From CAYYNP01 sp964472545 (GTDB taxonomy: Bacteria; Planctomycetota; Planctomycetia; Pirellulales; Thermoguttaceae), in contig CAYYNP010000083.1 of NCBI GenBank assembly GCA_964472545.1, positions 1 through 33,043 on the forward strand: 33,043 nt of DNA, given 5' to 3'. Of the stretch, positions 17,779 to 28,981 are shown in pieces. How positions within the stretch are numbered: position 1 is the stretch's first letter; every line of letters begins with the position of its first letter. The notes below the pieces were generated by a model. It was not told the origin of the DNA. It did no database searches and saw only the letters and a list, made by a program, of their open reading frames with translations. The translations under genes and the position numbers were made by a program.

Positions 17779-19017
17779 ATGAACCGGCGCGTTGTCGTAA
17801 CGGGTATCAGCGCGATCACCTCGCTCGGCCGCAAGTTGGACGAGACGTGGACTCGCCTCTGTAATGGCGAGAGTGGTGTTCGCACAATCAAGGGATTCGA
17901 CCCCTCGCGTTTTCGCGCGCAGATTGGCGGCGAGATCCTCGATTGGTCGACCGACGGCTATCTTCCCCACAAGGAAGCTCGCCGCGTCGATCGGTTTGCG
18001 CAATTGGGGCTCGTCAGCGGCATCGACGCCGTTGAGGACTCCGGTCTCGACTTCGACCGGGAAGACCGTTTCCGCTGTGGCGTGGTGCTGGGATCGGGCA
18101 TCGGCGGATTGCTGGAGATCGAGGACCAGCACACCCGCCTGCTCTCCAAAGGGCCGGGGAAGATCTCTGCCTTTACCATTCCCAAGCTGATGGCCAACGC
18201 GGCCAGCGGGCAAGTCTCGATCCGCTTCGGATTGCGCGGGCTGAACGTGGCCGTGTCGACCGCCTGCGCCAGCGCCACCAACGCCATCGGCGACGCCTTT
18301 CGGGCCGTCCAACGCGATGAGGCCGACGTGATGGTCACCGGCGGCACCGAGGCCGCCGTTACGCCGCTGGGCGTGGCCGCGTTTGCCGCCATGCGGGCGC
18401 TCTCCGAGCGCAACGACGATCCGGCCGCCGCCAGCCGGCCCTTCGACGCCGACCGCGACGGTTTCGTGCTCGGCGAAGGGGCGGGGCTGTTGGTGCTGGA
18501 AGAACTCGAACACGCCAAAGCCCGCGGCGCGAAGATCTACGCCGAAATGCTCGGCTACGGCGCCAGCGCCGACGGCAGCCACATCACCCAGCCCGACCCC
18601 GAGGGCGTCGGTGCGGGCCATGCCATGTCGCTGGCGCTGACCGACGGCGGGCTCAATCCGGCCGACGTCGATTACATCAACGCCCACGGCACCAGCACGC
18701 CGCTGGGCGATCAGGCCGAAACGGCGGCCATCAAGCGGGTCTTCAAAGAGCACGCCAAGGGGCTCAGCGTCTCCAGCACCAAGAGCCAGTTGGGCCATCT
18801 GTTGGGTGCCAGCGGCGGCGTGGAGTCGGTCTTCTGCGTCAAAGCGATCTGCGAGGGCGTGATTCCCCCGACCATCAACCTCCACACGCCCGACCCGCTC
18901 TGCGACCTCGACTACACGCCCAACGAAGCCCGAGAGCGCGACGTCCGCGTGGCCATGTCCAACAGCTTTGGCTTCGGCGGCCACAATGGATGCCTGATCT
19001 TCGGCCGGCTGTCCTAA
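17779..19017 (+). CDS. fabF: 3-oxoacyl-ACP synthase II
   Basis: 412 residues. It condenses malonyl-ACP with acyl-ACP during elongation. The Cys-His-His triad is C163 ('VSTACASATNAIGDA'), H303 ('NAHGTSTPLGD') and H340 ('SQLGHLLGASG'), with the conserved K335. The C-terminal 'SNSFGFGGHNG' Gly loop is intact. Length is usual for FabF; FabB would be a second possibility but lies outside this gene context in most bacteria. There is no strong Shine-Dalgarno sequence; translation is probably coupled to acpP. Confidence 0.95.
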   Translation: MNRRVVVTGISAITSLGRKLDETWTRLCNGESGVRTIKGFDPSRFRAQIGGEILDWSTDGYLPHKEARRVDRFAQLGLVSGIDAVEDSGLDFDREDRFRCGVVLGSGIGGLLEIEDQHTRLLSKGPGKISAFTIPKLMANAASGQVSIRFGLRGLNVAVSTACASATNAIGDAFRAVQRDEADVMVTGGTEAAVTPLGVAAFAAMRALSERNDDPAAASRPFDADRDGFVLGEGAGLLVLEELEHAKARGAKIYAEMLGYGASADGSHITQPDPEGVGAGHAMSLALTDGGLNPADVDYINAHGTSTPLGDQAETAAIKRVFKEHAKGLSVSSTKSQLGHLLGASGGVESVFCVKAICEGVIPPTINLHTPDPLCDLDYTPNEARERDVRVAMSNSFGFGGHNGCLIFGRLS

Positions 19018-19065
19018 CGCGGCTTGGGCGGTGATTTCGGGCCGTCTGACCGCTCGGTCGCTCTG

Positions 19066-20340
19066 CTACGCCTCGACCGTCACCCGCAGCCGCTGGAGTT
19101 CGTTGCGGCCGGATTTCGGCAACGGACGGGGTAGCGGCTGGGCGATGCCGTTGGCGTCGATCGTGCGACAGGACAACTCGTACGTGCCAGCGTCTGGTGC
19201 CGTTAGCAAGGCGGCGAAGTGGGCGACCGCGTAGCGCATCGGCCACTGCCGCGGCGTGCCGTCGTCGTTGAATTGCCGGGGCATCGGCGGCAGCGGGCCG
19301 TCGGGCAGACCGCCGCCCCAACGCTCCGGCGGCGGCAGGATCTCGGCGTCTTGCCAGTCGGCACCCGTCAGATACGGATCGTCGTCGGCCACCGGCTGCT
19401 CCACCGGCTGCTCCACCGGCCGCAGGCAATACTGCACCTTGCTCAACCCGGAAGCCCCCACCTGGGCCACGCCCGTCAGTGCCGCCGGATGGCCCGCCGT
19501 CAGTTGCCGCGGCGCGCCGAGGAATCGGGCGAAGGTCTTCATCTGGCTGTCGACGTCGTTATTCTGGCCGGCGTAGGTGTCGTTCGGCGACGGGTCGTTG
19601 CTGAGCACGATTTTCTGTAGCCATTTGATCGACTTGAAGGCGTAGCCGTCGGGCACCACCACGCGGACCGGTCCGCCGCGCTTCGAGGCCAAGAGCTCTC
19701 CGTTCATCTTGTAGGCCAGGATCACCGGCTGTTCGCCGGGCGGGTCCTCCAGCACCCGATTGACCGACAGCGAACTGAGGAACCCGGGCCCCGGCTTGGC
19801 GGGGTCGGCGTGGTAGCCGTGGTACCAGACGCGGCGGAGATTGGCCGTGGGGCGCGTCAGCCGGACCACTTCCTTCAGCGGCACACCTTCCCAAAGGCCC
19901 GTGCCGAAAACCCGGTCGACGTTCAAGCACGTCATCGCCTTGACGTAACGGACGGCGTGTTTCTCGGCCAGCGCCATGAAGGCCTTCCAATCGAGCGCGG
20001 TGCCCAGTTCCTTCGAGAGCGGATTTTCGATCTTCACGTCGCCGCCCTCTTCGGCGACCACCTCCAACTGCCAGGTGTCGGGATGCAGGCCGACCTCGCG
20101 GCGTTGCTGTTCGGTCAGCTTAAACGGTGGCGGATTTCCGCGGCCGCCGCCACCGAATAGCGCTTCCGGCGTAAGATACTCGAGCTGAGCGATTGCCTTG
20201 GACAGCAGGTCCTCGCCCGGAGCGTTTTGAGCCAACAGCGGCGCACACGCCAACCCGGCAGCGCCGACGGCTCCCAGCTTCAGGAAGTAGCGCCGAGTCA
20301 CGTCACGATGTTCTTCGAGAAGACGACGGCGATGGTCCAT
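19066..20340 (-). CDS. Tat-exported sulfite-oxidase-family molybdopterin oxidoreductase
   Basis: 424 residues. A twin-arginine signal (TRRYFLK at 15-21, then Ala/Gly-rich core) shows folding before export. The molybdenum-cofactor domain holds the probable Mo-ligand cysteine C138 ('MTCLNVD') and 'GTGLWEGVPLKEV', the hallmark of the sulfite-oxidase superfamily. 'GGPVRVVVPDGYAFKSIKWL' is the second cofactor-binding region. The C-terminal part is an Ig-like dimerisation domain. The usual Asn-Arg-Arg after the cysteine is replaced by Val-Asp-Arg, so the substrate may not be sulfite. The start at 20340 has GGAG seven bases ahead; a start seven codons upstream lacks support. An in-frame VEQP repeat lies within it. 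Confidence 0.87.
   Translation of the reverse strand: MDHRRRLLEEHRDVTRRYFLKLGAVGAAGLACAPLLAQNAPGEDLLSKAIAQLEYLTPEALFGGGGRGNPPPFKLTEQQRREVGLHPDTWQLEVVAEEGGDVKIENPLSKELGTALDWKAFMALAEKHAVRYVKAMTCLNVDRVFGTGLWEGVPLKEVVRLTRPTANLRRVWYHGYHADPAKPGPGFLSSLSVNRVLEDPPGEQPVILAYKMNGELLASKRGGPVRVVVPDGYAFKSIKWLQKIVLSNDPSPNDTYAGQNNDVDSQMKTFARFLGAPRQLTAGHPAALTGVAQVGASGLSKVQYCLRPVEQPVEQPVADDDPYLTGADWQDAEILPPPERWGGGLPDGPLPPMPRQFNDDGTPRQWPMRYAVAHFAALLTAPDAGTYELSCRTIDANGIAQPLPRPLPKSGRNELQRLRVTVEA
19389..19419. repeat. 12-base tandem repeat inside the oxidoreductase gene
   Basis: CCACCGGCTGCT is repeated 2.6 times without mismatch. It is in frame and encodes Pro-Val-Glu-Gln repeats in a linker before the C-terminal domain, so copy-number change would be tolerated. 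Confidence 0.8.
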
Positions 20341-20518
20341 GATGGTGCTCCAAAGGGACAAGGCGGCCTGTCGACGCGCCCCTCAGGATACACGGTCGTT
20401 GCCGAGGGCGAAAGCCCCCGTTGTCTTGTGCTTCTGCACGTGCGACGACGCTCTTGCGCACGTCGCCGCGCAGCGGGATAGGGCTCTACTGGCCGGCGGC
20501 CGTCGCGATGCAGCCGGA

Positions 20519-21496
20519 TTACGGCCCCAGCCGCCGAATCGCACCGACCACGTGATTCGGAAACCGCGTCAGTGCCGCCGCACGGGCGTCTTGGCTGGAT
20601 CGGCCGGGCACGACGGCCGTGGTCGCCGCGGCACCGGTTCCCGGTTTGGGAACCAGTTGCACCTGCCACTGTGACACGCCGAACACGAAGGCGTCGATGG
20701 CCATCTGTTGCCGCTGGTCGCGCTCGTGAGCTCGGATGCGCGCCCGCATATAGAGCGACGCCTGCTGTTGCTGGGCCAGCTTGGCCTGCTCCTGATCGGC
20801 GTGGGCCTTCTCCGCTTCGGCCCATTGCTGCCAGCCGGGCTGCAAGGCCTCGAGGTCCTCTTCGGAGAAGAGGAAGAAGGGTACGGCGAACATCTCGTCG
20901 TTTTCGAGTATCAGGATCACGCCCTCGAAGAGATACTCCCGCGGCTGGCCACGCAGCTTGATGGCCCAGGCCTTGATCTCCTTGATGTCTTTGACCGTCA
21001 CGTCCTCCTCGAAGTGCGAGATCACCTTCGGCAGCAGGTATTGGTGCAGGGGCGTGATCTCGTCGATCGGCTTGTCGACGACGCCCACTTCCGCCCCGGA
21101 ATGCTGCGGCCGGGCGGTGATGTGTACCACGGCCCGGCGGCGTTGGATGGTGAGCGTACCGCGGGCGTACTTCAGGATGCGCCCGACGACCTGTTCTCCG
21201 TCGCGGAGGGTCCAGGTGCGATTGCCGTCTTTGCCGGCCTGCTGGGTTTGCAGCTTGGCGTTGGCCTTGAGGAACTCCTTATCCGCCTCGCTGAGCTTCG
21301 CGATTTCCACCGCGATCAGATCGTTCGCCGGCGCTCGTTTGAGGATCACGGTCTGCTCGTCGAAGTCGATCAACTCGGCCTCGACGGTGAACTGGCCGCT
21401 GGCGTCGGTCCACGTTCGGGCTTCGGCGGAGGCGGCCACGAAACAAACGATCAAGCACACACTTAAGAAAGCGGCCCGTCGCGTCTTGATCAGCAT
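20519..21496 (-). CDS. Exported SHD1-domain protein
   Basis: 325 residues. A signal peptide (1-26) precedes an SHD1 (SLA1 homology domain 1) module at about 27-76: 'RTWTDASGQFTVEAELIDF', then 'LIAVEIAKLSEADKEFL'. SHD1 is found in very many secreted planctomycete proteins and its role there is unknown. Residues about 90-200 form a second beta-rich region, followed by a Gln/Ala-rich coiled coil (about 220-275). GAGGAG ahead of the ATG supports the start. About 180 bases separate it from the oxidoreductase; that gap contains GC-rich self-complementary stretches (for example 20406-20417) but no gene. Confidence 0.83.
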   Translation of the reverse strand: MLIKTRRAAFLSVCLIVCFVAASAEARTWTDASGQFTVEAELIDFDEQTVILKRAPANDLIAVEIAKLSEADKEFLKANAKLQTQQAGKDGNRTWTLRDGEQVVGRILKYARGTLTIQRRRAVVHITARPQHSGAEVGVVDKPIDEITPLHQYLLPKVISHFEEDVTVKDIKEIKAWAIKLRGQPREYLFEGVILILENDEMFAVPFFLFSEEDLEALQPGWQQWAEAEKAHADQEQAKLAQQQQASLYMRARIRAHERDQRQQMAIDAFVFGVSQWQVQLVPKPGTGAAATTAVVPGRSSQDARAAALTRFPNHVVGAIRRLGP

Positions 21497-21579
21497 GCTA
21501 TCATCTCCTCTTCAACTGGGTTTGCGTTGCACTATCGGGACGTTTGCCACGGCTTCCGGGCGACCGTCCCCTGGTTGCC

Positions 21580-21608
21580 ACAATGGCATTCAGTGGTGTG
21601 TTTGTCAA
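21580..21608 (-). promoter_or_regulatory. Candidate promoter for the SHD1 gene
   Basis: On the minus strand a perfect TTGACA (21608-21603) is followed after 17 bases by CATTGT (21585-21580, 3/6). Transcription would start about 80 bases before the ATG at 21496. Confidence 0.4.
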
Positions 21609-21624
21609 GACTTTCGCTGAAGAA

Positions 21625-21637
21625 CGTGCCCTGCACG
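21625..21637 (-). terminator. Short GC hairpin after the hybrid kinase
   Basis: CGTGC-AGG-GCACG on the minus strand follows the kinase stop at 21641 by three bases and is followed by TTCTTC. It is a weak candidate for an intrinsic terminator. Confidence 0.25.
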
Positions 21638-21640
21638 GCC

Positions 21641-24028
<2,388 letters not shown>

Positions 24029-24074
24029 GGGCGCTCGGTCGAGGGGCTGTTTACCCTAGGAGATGGTCTCGACA

Positions 24075-24103
24075 AACATAGCAGACTATCGCCGCAGGGT
24101 AAA
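24075..24103 (-). promoter_or_regulatory. Candidate promoter for the hybrid kinase
   Basis: Minus strand TTTACC (24103-24098) and TATGTT (24080-24075) are separated by 17 bases; each matches 4 of 6. The 165-base gap to the preceding kinase gene suggests that this gene can be transcribed on its own. Confidence 0.3.
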
Positions 24104-24193
24104 GGAAACGATCCGGCCAACCGTGGGCGAACGGTGATCCGGTTTGTGACGATGGTGTGGCCGGCCGGCCATCCACACCTTTGCCGGGGGCCG

Positions 24194-25393
24194 TCAGCCG
24201 TCGCTGAGTAAGTCCTCCACCAGTGGCAACTCGACGGTCACTTGCGTACCTTGCCCGGGAGTGCTATCGATGGTGGCCGTGCCGCCGAACAGCCGGGCCC
24301 TCTCTCGGATACCCGTCAGGCCGAAACGGTCCGGCTTGACGGCCTGCGGATCGAAGCCCACGCCCCAGTCGCGAATCGACAGCCGCAGGCGTCCGTCCGA
24401 CTGGTCCAATTCCACGCGCACCCGGCCGCTTTGGCCGTGGCGGCAGGCGTTGTTGAGGCTCTCCTGCACGATCCGGAAGACGACCGCCTCCAACGGCGGG
24501 GCCAGGCGGTCGAGCCCCGGGCCATGCACGAATTCGACTTGCACGTCCTGCCGACGCCGCACGTCATTCATCAGCCAACTTACCGCGGCCAAGACGCCCG
24601 ACTCGTCGAGTCCCGGCGGTCGCAGCCCGCCGATCAGACGACGCGTTTCGTCGAGGCTCCCGTTGAGCATTCCGAGGAGGTTCTCGACGGTCTCGGCCGC
24701 GCCTTCGGAACGGCGGAGCTCGGGATTGCGAAGCGTCTGCAGCATCATCTGCACCGCGCTGAGCTGCTGGGCCAGGCCGTCGTGGATCTCGAAGGCCACC
24801 AGCTTGCGGTCGCGCTCCTGCAGATCGAGCAGTTGCCGCAGCAGCGCCTGCTCCTTCCGCAGGGCGTCGTCGGCCCGTTTGCGCTGCTCGATTTCCTGCC
24901 GCAGTTGCTCGTTGGCATCGGCCAATTCCGCCGTCCGCTGTTCGACGCGGCGTTCGAGTTCCGCGTGGGCTTGGCGCAGCGCGTCTTCGGCACGCCGCCG
25001 GGCGCTTAAGTGCTCCCATTGGCGCAGGGCCCGATCGACCACGTGAGGCATGTCGGCCAGGGCCTCGCGCGACTTGACCACGTAATCGGCTGCGCCGGCC
25101 TTCATCGCCTCGACCGCCGTCTGCTGGTCGCCGAAACCGGTCATCACAATCACCGGAAACGGTGCCGACTCGGTCTGGGGCGGCAGCAAATCCAGTCCGT
25201 CGCCGTCGGGCAGCCGCACGTCGGTCAATACCAGATCCGGCAGGGACTCGGCCAGCACGGTGCGGGCTTCAGCGAGCGTTTCCGCCGTGGTTAGCGCCAT
25301 TTCGCCGCCGCGCTTTTTGAAGGCCCGGCGTATCAGCCCCACGTGCCCCTGATCGTCTTCCACCAACAAAATGCGAACCACGCTTTGCGTCAT
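24194..25393 (-). CDS. REC-headed histidine kinase of the HisKA_3 (NarX/DesK-like) type
   Basis: 399 residues, cytosolic. REC (about 6-125) has D58 and K107. A coiled coil (about 130-190) leads to HisKA_3 with H204 ('FEIHDGLAQQLSA') and a HATPase domain ('VQESLNNACRHG', 'DWGVGFD', 'GLTGIRERA'). Kinases of this subfamily normally phosphorylate LuxR-type regulators, but none is encoded in the window. The REC domain is a paralogue of REC1 in the hybrid kinase, including the 'KAGAxDYVVKS' and 'ALRQW' segments. A receiver at the front of a kinase is usually an input, so this protein could be the middle step of a kinase cascade. It lies 88 bases downstream of the single-domain regulator on the same strand. 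Confidence 0.92.
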   Translation of the reverse strand: MTQSVVRILLVEDDQGHVGLIRRAFKKRGGEMALTTAETLAEARTVLAESLPDLVLTDVRLPDGDGLDLLPPQTESAPFPVIVMTGFGDQQTAVEAMKAGAADYVVKSREALADMPHVVDRALRQWEHLSARRRAEDALRQAHAELERRVEQRTAELADANEQLRQEIEQRKRADDALRKEQALLRQLLDLQERDRKLVAFEIHDGLAQQLSAVQMMLQTLRNPELRRSEGAAETVENLLGMLNGSLDETRRLIGGLRPPGLDESGVLAAVSWLMNDVRRRQDVQVEFVHGPGLDRLAPPLEAVVFRIVQESLNNACRHGQSGRVRVELDQSDGRLRLSIRDWGVGFDPQAVKPDRFGLTGIRERARLFGGTATIDSTPGQGTQVTVELPLVEDLLSDG

Positions 25394-25481
25394 GAGTTCG
25401 ATCGTCCTGTGATCCGTGACTCTGGCGGCTGGGGAAGAACTCGACGGCGGAGACCGCGAAGTGGCATAGCTCGCATACCGT

Positions 25482-25940
25482 TTACTCGGGTACGGGTGAC
25501 GGCCAGGGATAGCGGTTCCACGCCAGCCAATAGAACCCCAGGCGCTCCATCATCTCCGTAAACGCCTCGAATCCCACCGGCTTGACCAGATAGCTGTTGG
25601 CGTGATACTGATACGACTCGGCCACGTCCTTCTCGGCGTCGGACGACGTGAGCACCACCACGGGAATCTTCAGCAGCCGGTCGGTGGTCTTGATCGTCCG
25701 CAACACGTCCAATCCGTCGACTTTCGGCAACCGCAGGTCAAGCAGCACCAGGTGTGGCCGGGGAGACTGCTGCGGCTGCTCGTAGGCTCCCCGCCGCAGC
25801 AGGTAATCCAACGCTGCTTCGCCGTCTTCGAGCAGGACCACCCGATTGGCCACGCGATGCCTCTGCAAGCTCCGCGTGATCAACTTGGCGTGATCGGGGT
25901 TGTCTTCCACGTGCAAGATGAGCAGTGATTCACCGTTCAT
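25482..25940 (-). CDS. Rcp1-like single-domain response regulator
   Basis: 152 residues, one receiver domain and no output domain. D12/D16 region 'VEDNPDH', phospho-acceptor D68, T98/S99 and K120 ('YLVKPVGFEAF') are all present. The motif set 'VEDNPDHAKLI' and 'KIPVVVLTSSDAEKDV' is that of Rcp1, the partner of cyanobacterial phytochrome kinases. The start overlaps the end of the PAS kinase gene by 11 bases, so the two are almost certainly a cognate pair. With no output domain, it may pass phosphate onward or work by protein contact. Confidence 0.93.
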   Translation of the reverse strand: MNGESLLILHVEDNPDHAKLITRSLQRHRVANRVVLLEDGEAALDYLLRRGAYEQPQQSPRPHLVLLDLRLPKVDGLDVLRTIKTTDRLLKIPVVVLTSSDAEKDVAESYQYHANSYLVKPVGFEAFTEMMERLGFYWLAWNRYPWPSPVPE

Positions 25941-28383
25941 GCTCGGGGTCCGCCATGTTATCGGGGGCTGCGCTATCGGGTTCGCAGGGGGTCGGTATCA
26001 CAAAACAGAACATCGAGCCTCGGCCCGCTCCTTCCGATTCTACCCAAATTCGCCCGCCGTGCGTCTCGACAATGCGTTTGACGAGCGCCAGCCCCACGCC
26101 CGAGCCTTCCGCCTTGGGATCCAGTTGCTCGAACAGACTGAAGACGCGTTCGTGATACCGGGGATCGATCCCGATACCGTTATCGCGAATATAGCAAACG
26201 GCCTCGTCGCCGCGAAGTCGGCAGCCGATCTCGATCCGGCCGTCGGTACCCTCGCCAATGTACTTTACCGCGTTGTCGACGAGGTTCTGCATGACCTCTA
26301 ACAACCGGGCCCGATCGCCGAACACGATCGGCAAATCGTCGCAGATTTCGACCCGGACACCTTGCTCGCGGATCTGTCCGGCCACCAACTCGGCGGCCTC
26401 GTGGGCCAGTTCCCCCAGCGAAACGTCTTCCGACGGGTTGACCAGGCGGCCGACGCGCGAGAGTTCGAGTAACTCGCCCAGCAGTTGGTCCATCTTGTCG
26501 GCCGCGGTCGACATCCGCGCCAGGTCATCGCTGACGGCCTCGAAGTCCTTCTCCACAAGGTCCTCCTCGATCAGTCCGAGATAGCCCTTGATGGTGATCA
26601 GCGGGCTCTTCAGATCGTGGGAGACGGTGTAGGCGAACCGCTCCAGTTCGGCGTTTTGGGCCTCCAGTTCCCGGATCAACCGTTCGCGTTCCTCCTCTGC
26701 CCGTTTCCGCTCGGTGATCTCCTGGACCAGTGAGGCGACGCCCAGGACGGTGCCGTTGCGGTCGACCAGCGGCGTGTTGTACCACGCGCAGAGGATCGTC
26801 TGTCCGTCCTTGGTGATGTTCTCGTTCGTGCTGCGCAAGCCGCCCGTCTGCGTGCAGAGTCCCTCCCAGATCCGATCGACCTGTTCCCGCGCGCTGCGGG
26901 GCACGATCAGCCCGGCGGCATGACGGCCGATCGCCTCTTCGGCCGTGTATCCGAAGATCGTCTCCGCGGCGGGATTCCACCGCAAGACCTGGAAGTCGAG
27001 ATCCCATTCGATAACGCCCAGAGGCGTTCGTTTCACGTGCAGCGCGAGTCTCTGCCGAGACTTGAGCAGTTCCACTTCGGCCTGTTTCCGCTCGGTGACG
27101 TCGTCGTAGACGGCGACCACGTGTCCCGAGGGCAAGCGGTAGACGTAGTTCTCCCGCCAGCCGGAGATCCGCTCGTCCTCGTAGAAGGACATGGGGAAGT
27201 GCTCGGGCTTTCCCGTCCGCCACACCCGCCGGAAGACTCCCAGGATGCCCATCGCTTCCGCGCCGGGAAAGGCTTCCGTAACCCGCCGACCGACGACTTG
27301 CTCCCGCGTCACGCGCTCGATTCGCTGCCCCGCCTTGTTGAAGTCCAGGAAGACGAAGTCCTTGCCTTGATCGAGCGCTTCATAAACCGCCACTCCGCTG
27401 CTCATGTTGTCGAACAGTTCGCGGAATTTTGTCTCGCTCTGGCTGAGGGCCTCCTCCGCCTGGCGCTTGTCGGTGATGTCGCGCCCGGCGGCGATGATCG
27501 CCTCCACGTTGCCGTCGCCGTCCAGCAGGGCCGCGTTGTGCCACGCCTGCCACCGCCAGCCTTCGGCAGTCATCGCGCGCTCTTCCACGCGCACGCGATG
27601 GGGCGGCCGCTTGATCCGCTCCATCATCTTCTCCACCTCGGCCCGGTCGTCCGGATGGACCAGCGGTATGAACTGTGCGCCGAGCAGTTCCTCCTGAGTC
27701 TTGCCGAAGGTCTTGCAGTACGAGGGGCTGGCGAACAACAGCCGGCCCTGAGTGTCGAACTTCACGATCATGTCGGTCTGGTTCTCGACCAGCAGCCGGT
27801 ATCGTTCTTCGCTTTCCTGCAGTGCCGCCGTTCGGGCGGCGATGACCTCCTCCTGATTCTCGAACAACAGAGCGTTCCGCAATACCAAGGCCACGATCGT
27901 CGAGAGCGTTTCAACGCACTCCACCACCAGGCCCAGGTTGTGGTCGATCGGCAGATCGACCAACAGCAGAGTGCCTACGTGGGCGTTGCCCACCGTCAAG
28001 GGGACCGGGCAGCAGGTGTCGACGCCCAAAGCACCCAGCGCCCCCGCAACGCCCGGGGCCGAACTCTCCACGGTCCAGACGGCAGTTCGCGGTTGCTTCC
28101 GGGCCACCTCGAGCAGGTTGCGTGCCGCCGCCGATCGGAAGAAGCTCGCTCGGCGTTGTGGGTTGGCGTGAGCCAGGCGAGCGTCTTCCCCGCCGTCGAC
28201 GTGGCGCACCTGATACAACGCGACGGATTTCGCGCCGGTCAGCTCGCGCATTTCGTGACAGATCGCCTCGGCGAAGGCCGTCGGCCGATCGGCGAAGGCC
28301 AGGATGCCGGTGACGATCTCCGTCATCATCACCCGATAGGCAATGCGGTCGCGCATCGAAGGTACGGACGCGTCAGACGTCAT
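25930..28383 (-). CDS. GAF-PAS-PAS-PAS sensor histidine kinase
   Basis: 817 residues, cytosolic. A GAF domain (about 20-172) is followed by PAS1 (about 190-310), PAS2 (about 315-435) and PAS3 (about 440-560), each with a PAC-like end ('GRDITDKRQAE', 'DDVTERKQAE', 'QEITERKRAE'). HisKA carries H589 ('FAYTVSHDLKSPL', the type seen in phytochrome-like kinases); HATPase has N700/N704, 'DNGIGID' and 'GSGVGLALVKRI'. The GAF domain has adjacent cysteines C124 and C125 but no phytochrome chromophore motif. It overlaps DUF1638 by 11 bases upstream and the Rcp1-like gene by 11 bases downstream. The signal sensed is unknown; the surrounding genes suggest a corrinoid or one-carbon signal. Confidence 0.92.
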   Translation of the reverse strand: MTSDASVPSMRDRIAYRVMMTEIVTGILAFADRPTAFAEAICHEMRELTGAKSVALYQVRHVDGGEDARLAHANPQRRASFFRSAAARNLLEVARKQPRTAVWTVESSAPGVAGALGALGVDTCCPVPLTVGNAHVGTLLLVDLPIDHNLGLVVECVETLSTIVALVLRNALLFENQEEVIAARTAALQESEERYRLLVENQTDMIVKFDTQGRLLFASPSYCKTFGKTQEELLGAQFIPLVHPDDRAEVEKMMERIKRPPHRVRVEERAMTAEGWRWQAWHNAALLDGDGNVEAIIAAGRDITDKRQAEEALSQSETKFRELFDNMSSGVAVYEALDQGKDFVFLDFNKAGQRIERVTREQVVGRRVTEAFPGAEAMGILGVFRRVWRTGKPEHFPMSFYEDERISGWRENYVYRLPSGHVVAVYDDVTERKQAEVELLKSRQRLALHVKRTPLGVIEWDLDFQVLRWNPAAETIFGYTAEEAIGRHAAGLIVPRSAREQVDRIWEGLCTQTGGLRSTNENITKDGQTILCAWYNTPLVDRNGTVLGVASLVQEITERKRAEEERERLIRELEAQNAELERFAYTVSHDLKSPLITIKGYLGLIEEDLVEKDFEAVSDDLARMSTAADKMDQLLGELLELSRVGRLVNPSEDVSLGELAHEAAELVAGQIREQGVRVEICDDLPIVFGDRARLLEVMQNLVDNAVKYIGEGTDGRIEIGCRLRGDEAVCYIRDNGIGIDPRYHERVFSLFEQLDPKAEGSGVGLALVKRIVETHGGRIWVESEGAGRGSMFCFVIPTPCEPDSAAPDNMADPEHER

Positions 28384-28981
28384 CGGCTTGAATCCTCTGA
28401 AACGCGCTGCGGATACTCGCGGCCAAGTGATCCAAGGGAACCTCCAGTACGTCCCACGGCAAGCCGGTCATGCGAGATGCCTCTTCGAGGTGCTCGGTGG
28501 GGATCGGTCGCAGGCCGGTGTCCAAGTAAAGTAGCCGGGTGTGCATCTCTTGCATGAAGTCGCGGGCGTTCTCGCCGTGCAGGCCCAATTCACGGTGGAG
28601 TATCTCTTTCCAACGCCGGGCCCATTCGGGCAACAAGAAGAAGTGTCCCTCGCGCCGAAGTTCCCGGTACCGAGATGCCCCCAGCAGAATCTCGCAGCAG
28701 TTGATGCCGGCGGTCCGCGCCACGGCGTCCGTGCAGACTTGCTCGTTCATGTACGCGTGGCAGTCGCCGTAGACCAGCACCACGGCTTGGCAATTGGCCT
28801 GCTCTTCGCCCACGGCGGCCGTCAATTGAGTCTCCAGACGCTTCGGCCGCATGTGCAGCATCGAGTCGAGATAGCGGACCGGCAAGTCCAACTCTCCTCG
28901 CTTGCGCAACGCTTCCAACTCGTCGCGGAAGACAGAGCAGGCCACGCAGATTGCAGGTTCAAGGGGCTCTTCCGGCGGCAC
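28373..28981 (-). CDS. DUF1638 protein of the corrinoid cluster
   Basis: 202 residues from the GTG at 28981, which has GGAG seven bases ahead. A TTG at 28996 is an alternative start without a ribosome site. 'CVACSVFRDELEAL' and 'RYLDSMLHMRPKRLETQL' at the front, 'LVYGDCHAY' in the middle and 'NCCEILLGASRYREL' are the conserved blocks of DUF1638. The cysteines in these blocks suggest metal binding. The family has no known function but recurs beside corrinoid proteins and UroD/MtaA-like methyltransferases, in archaea and bacteria. It overlaps the UroD-like gene by 23 bases and the kinase gene by 11 bases, which places it physically between the corrinoid and the signalling modules. Confidence 0.83.
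   Translation of the reverse strand: MPPEEPLEPAICVACSVFRDELEALRKRGELDLPVRYLDSMLHMRPKRLETQLTAAVGEEQANCQAVVLVYGDCHAYMNEQVCTDAVARTAGINCCEILLGASRYRELRREGHFFLLPEWARRWKEILHRELGLHGENARDFMQEMHTRLLYLDTGLRPIPTEHLEEASRMTGLPWDVLEVPLDHLAASIRSAFQRIQADDV

Noticed and set aside
25930..28383. Bacteriophytochrome
   Set aside because: The kinase and Rcp1-like partner resemble that system, but there is no PHY domain and no bilin-binding cysteine motif; only one GAF and three PAS domains are present.
26920..28557. Open frame of 545 codons on the plus strand, opposite the PAS kinase
   Set aside because: It mirrors the kinase codons: GC-rich third positions keep the complementary frame open. The product has no recognisable domain, and the kinase on the other strand is complete.
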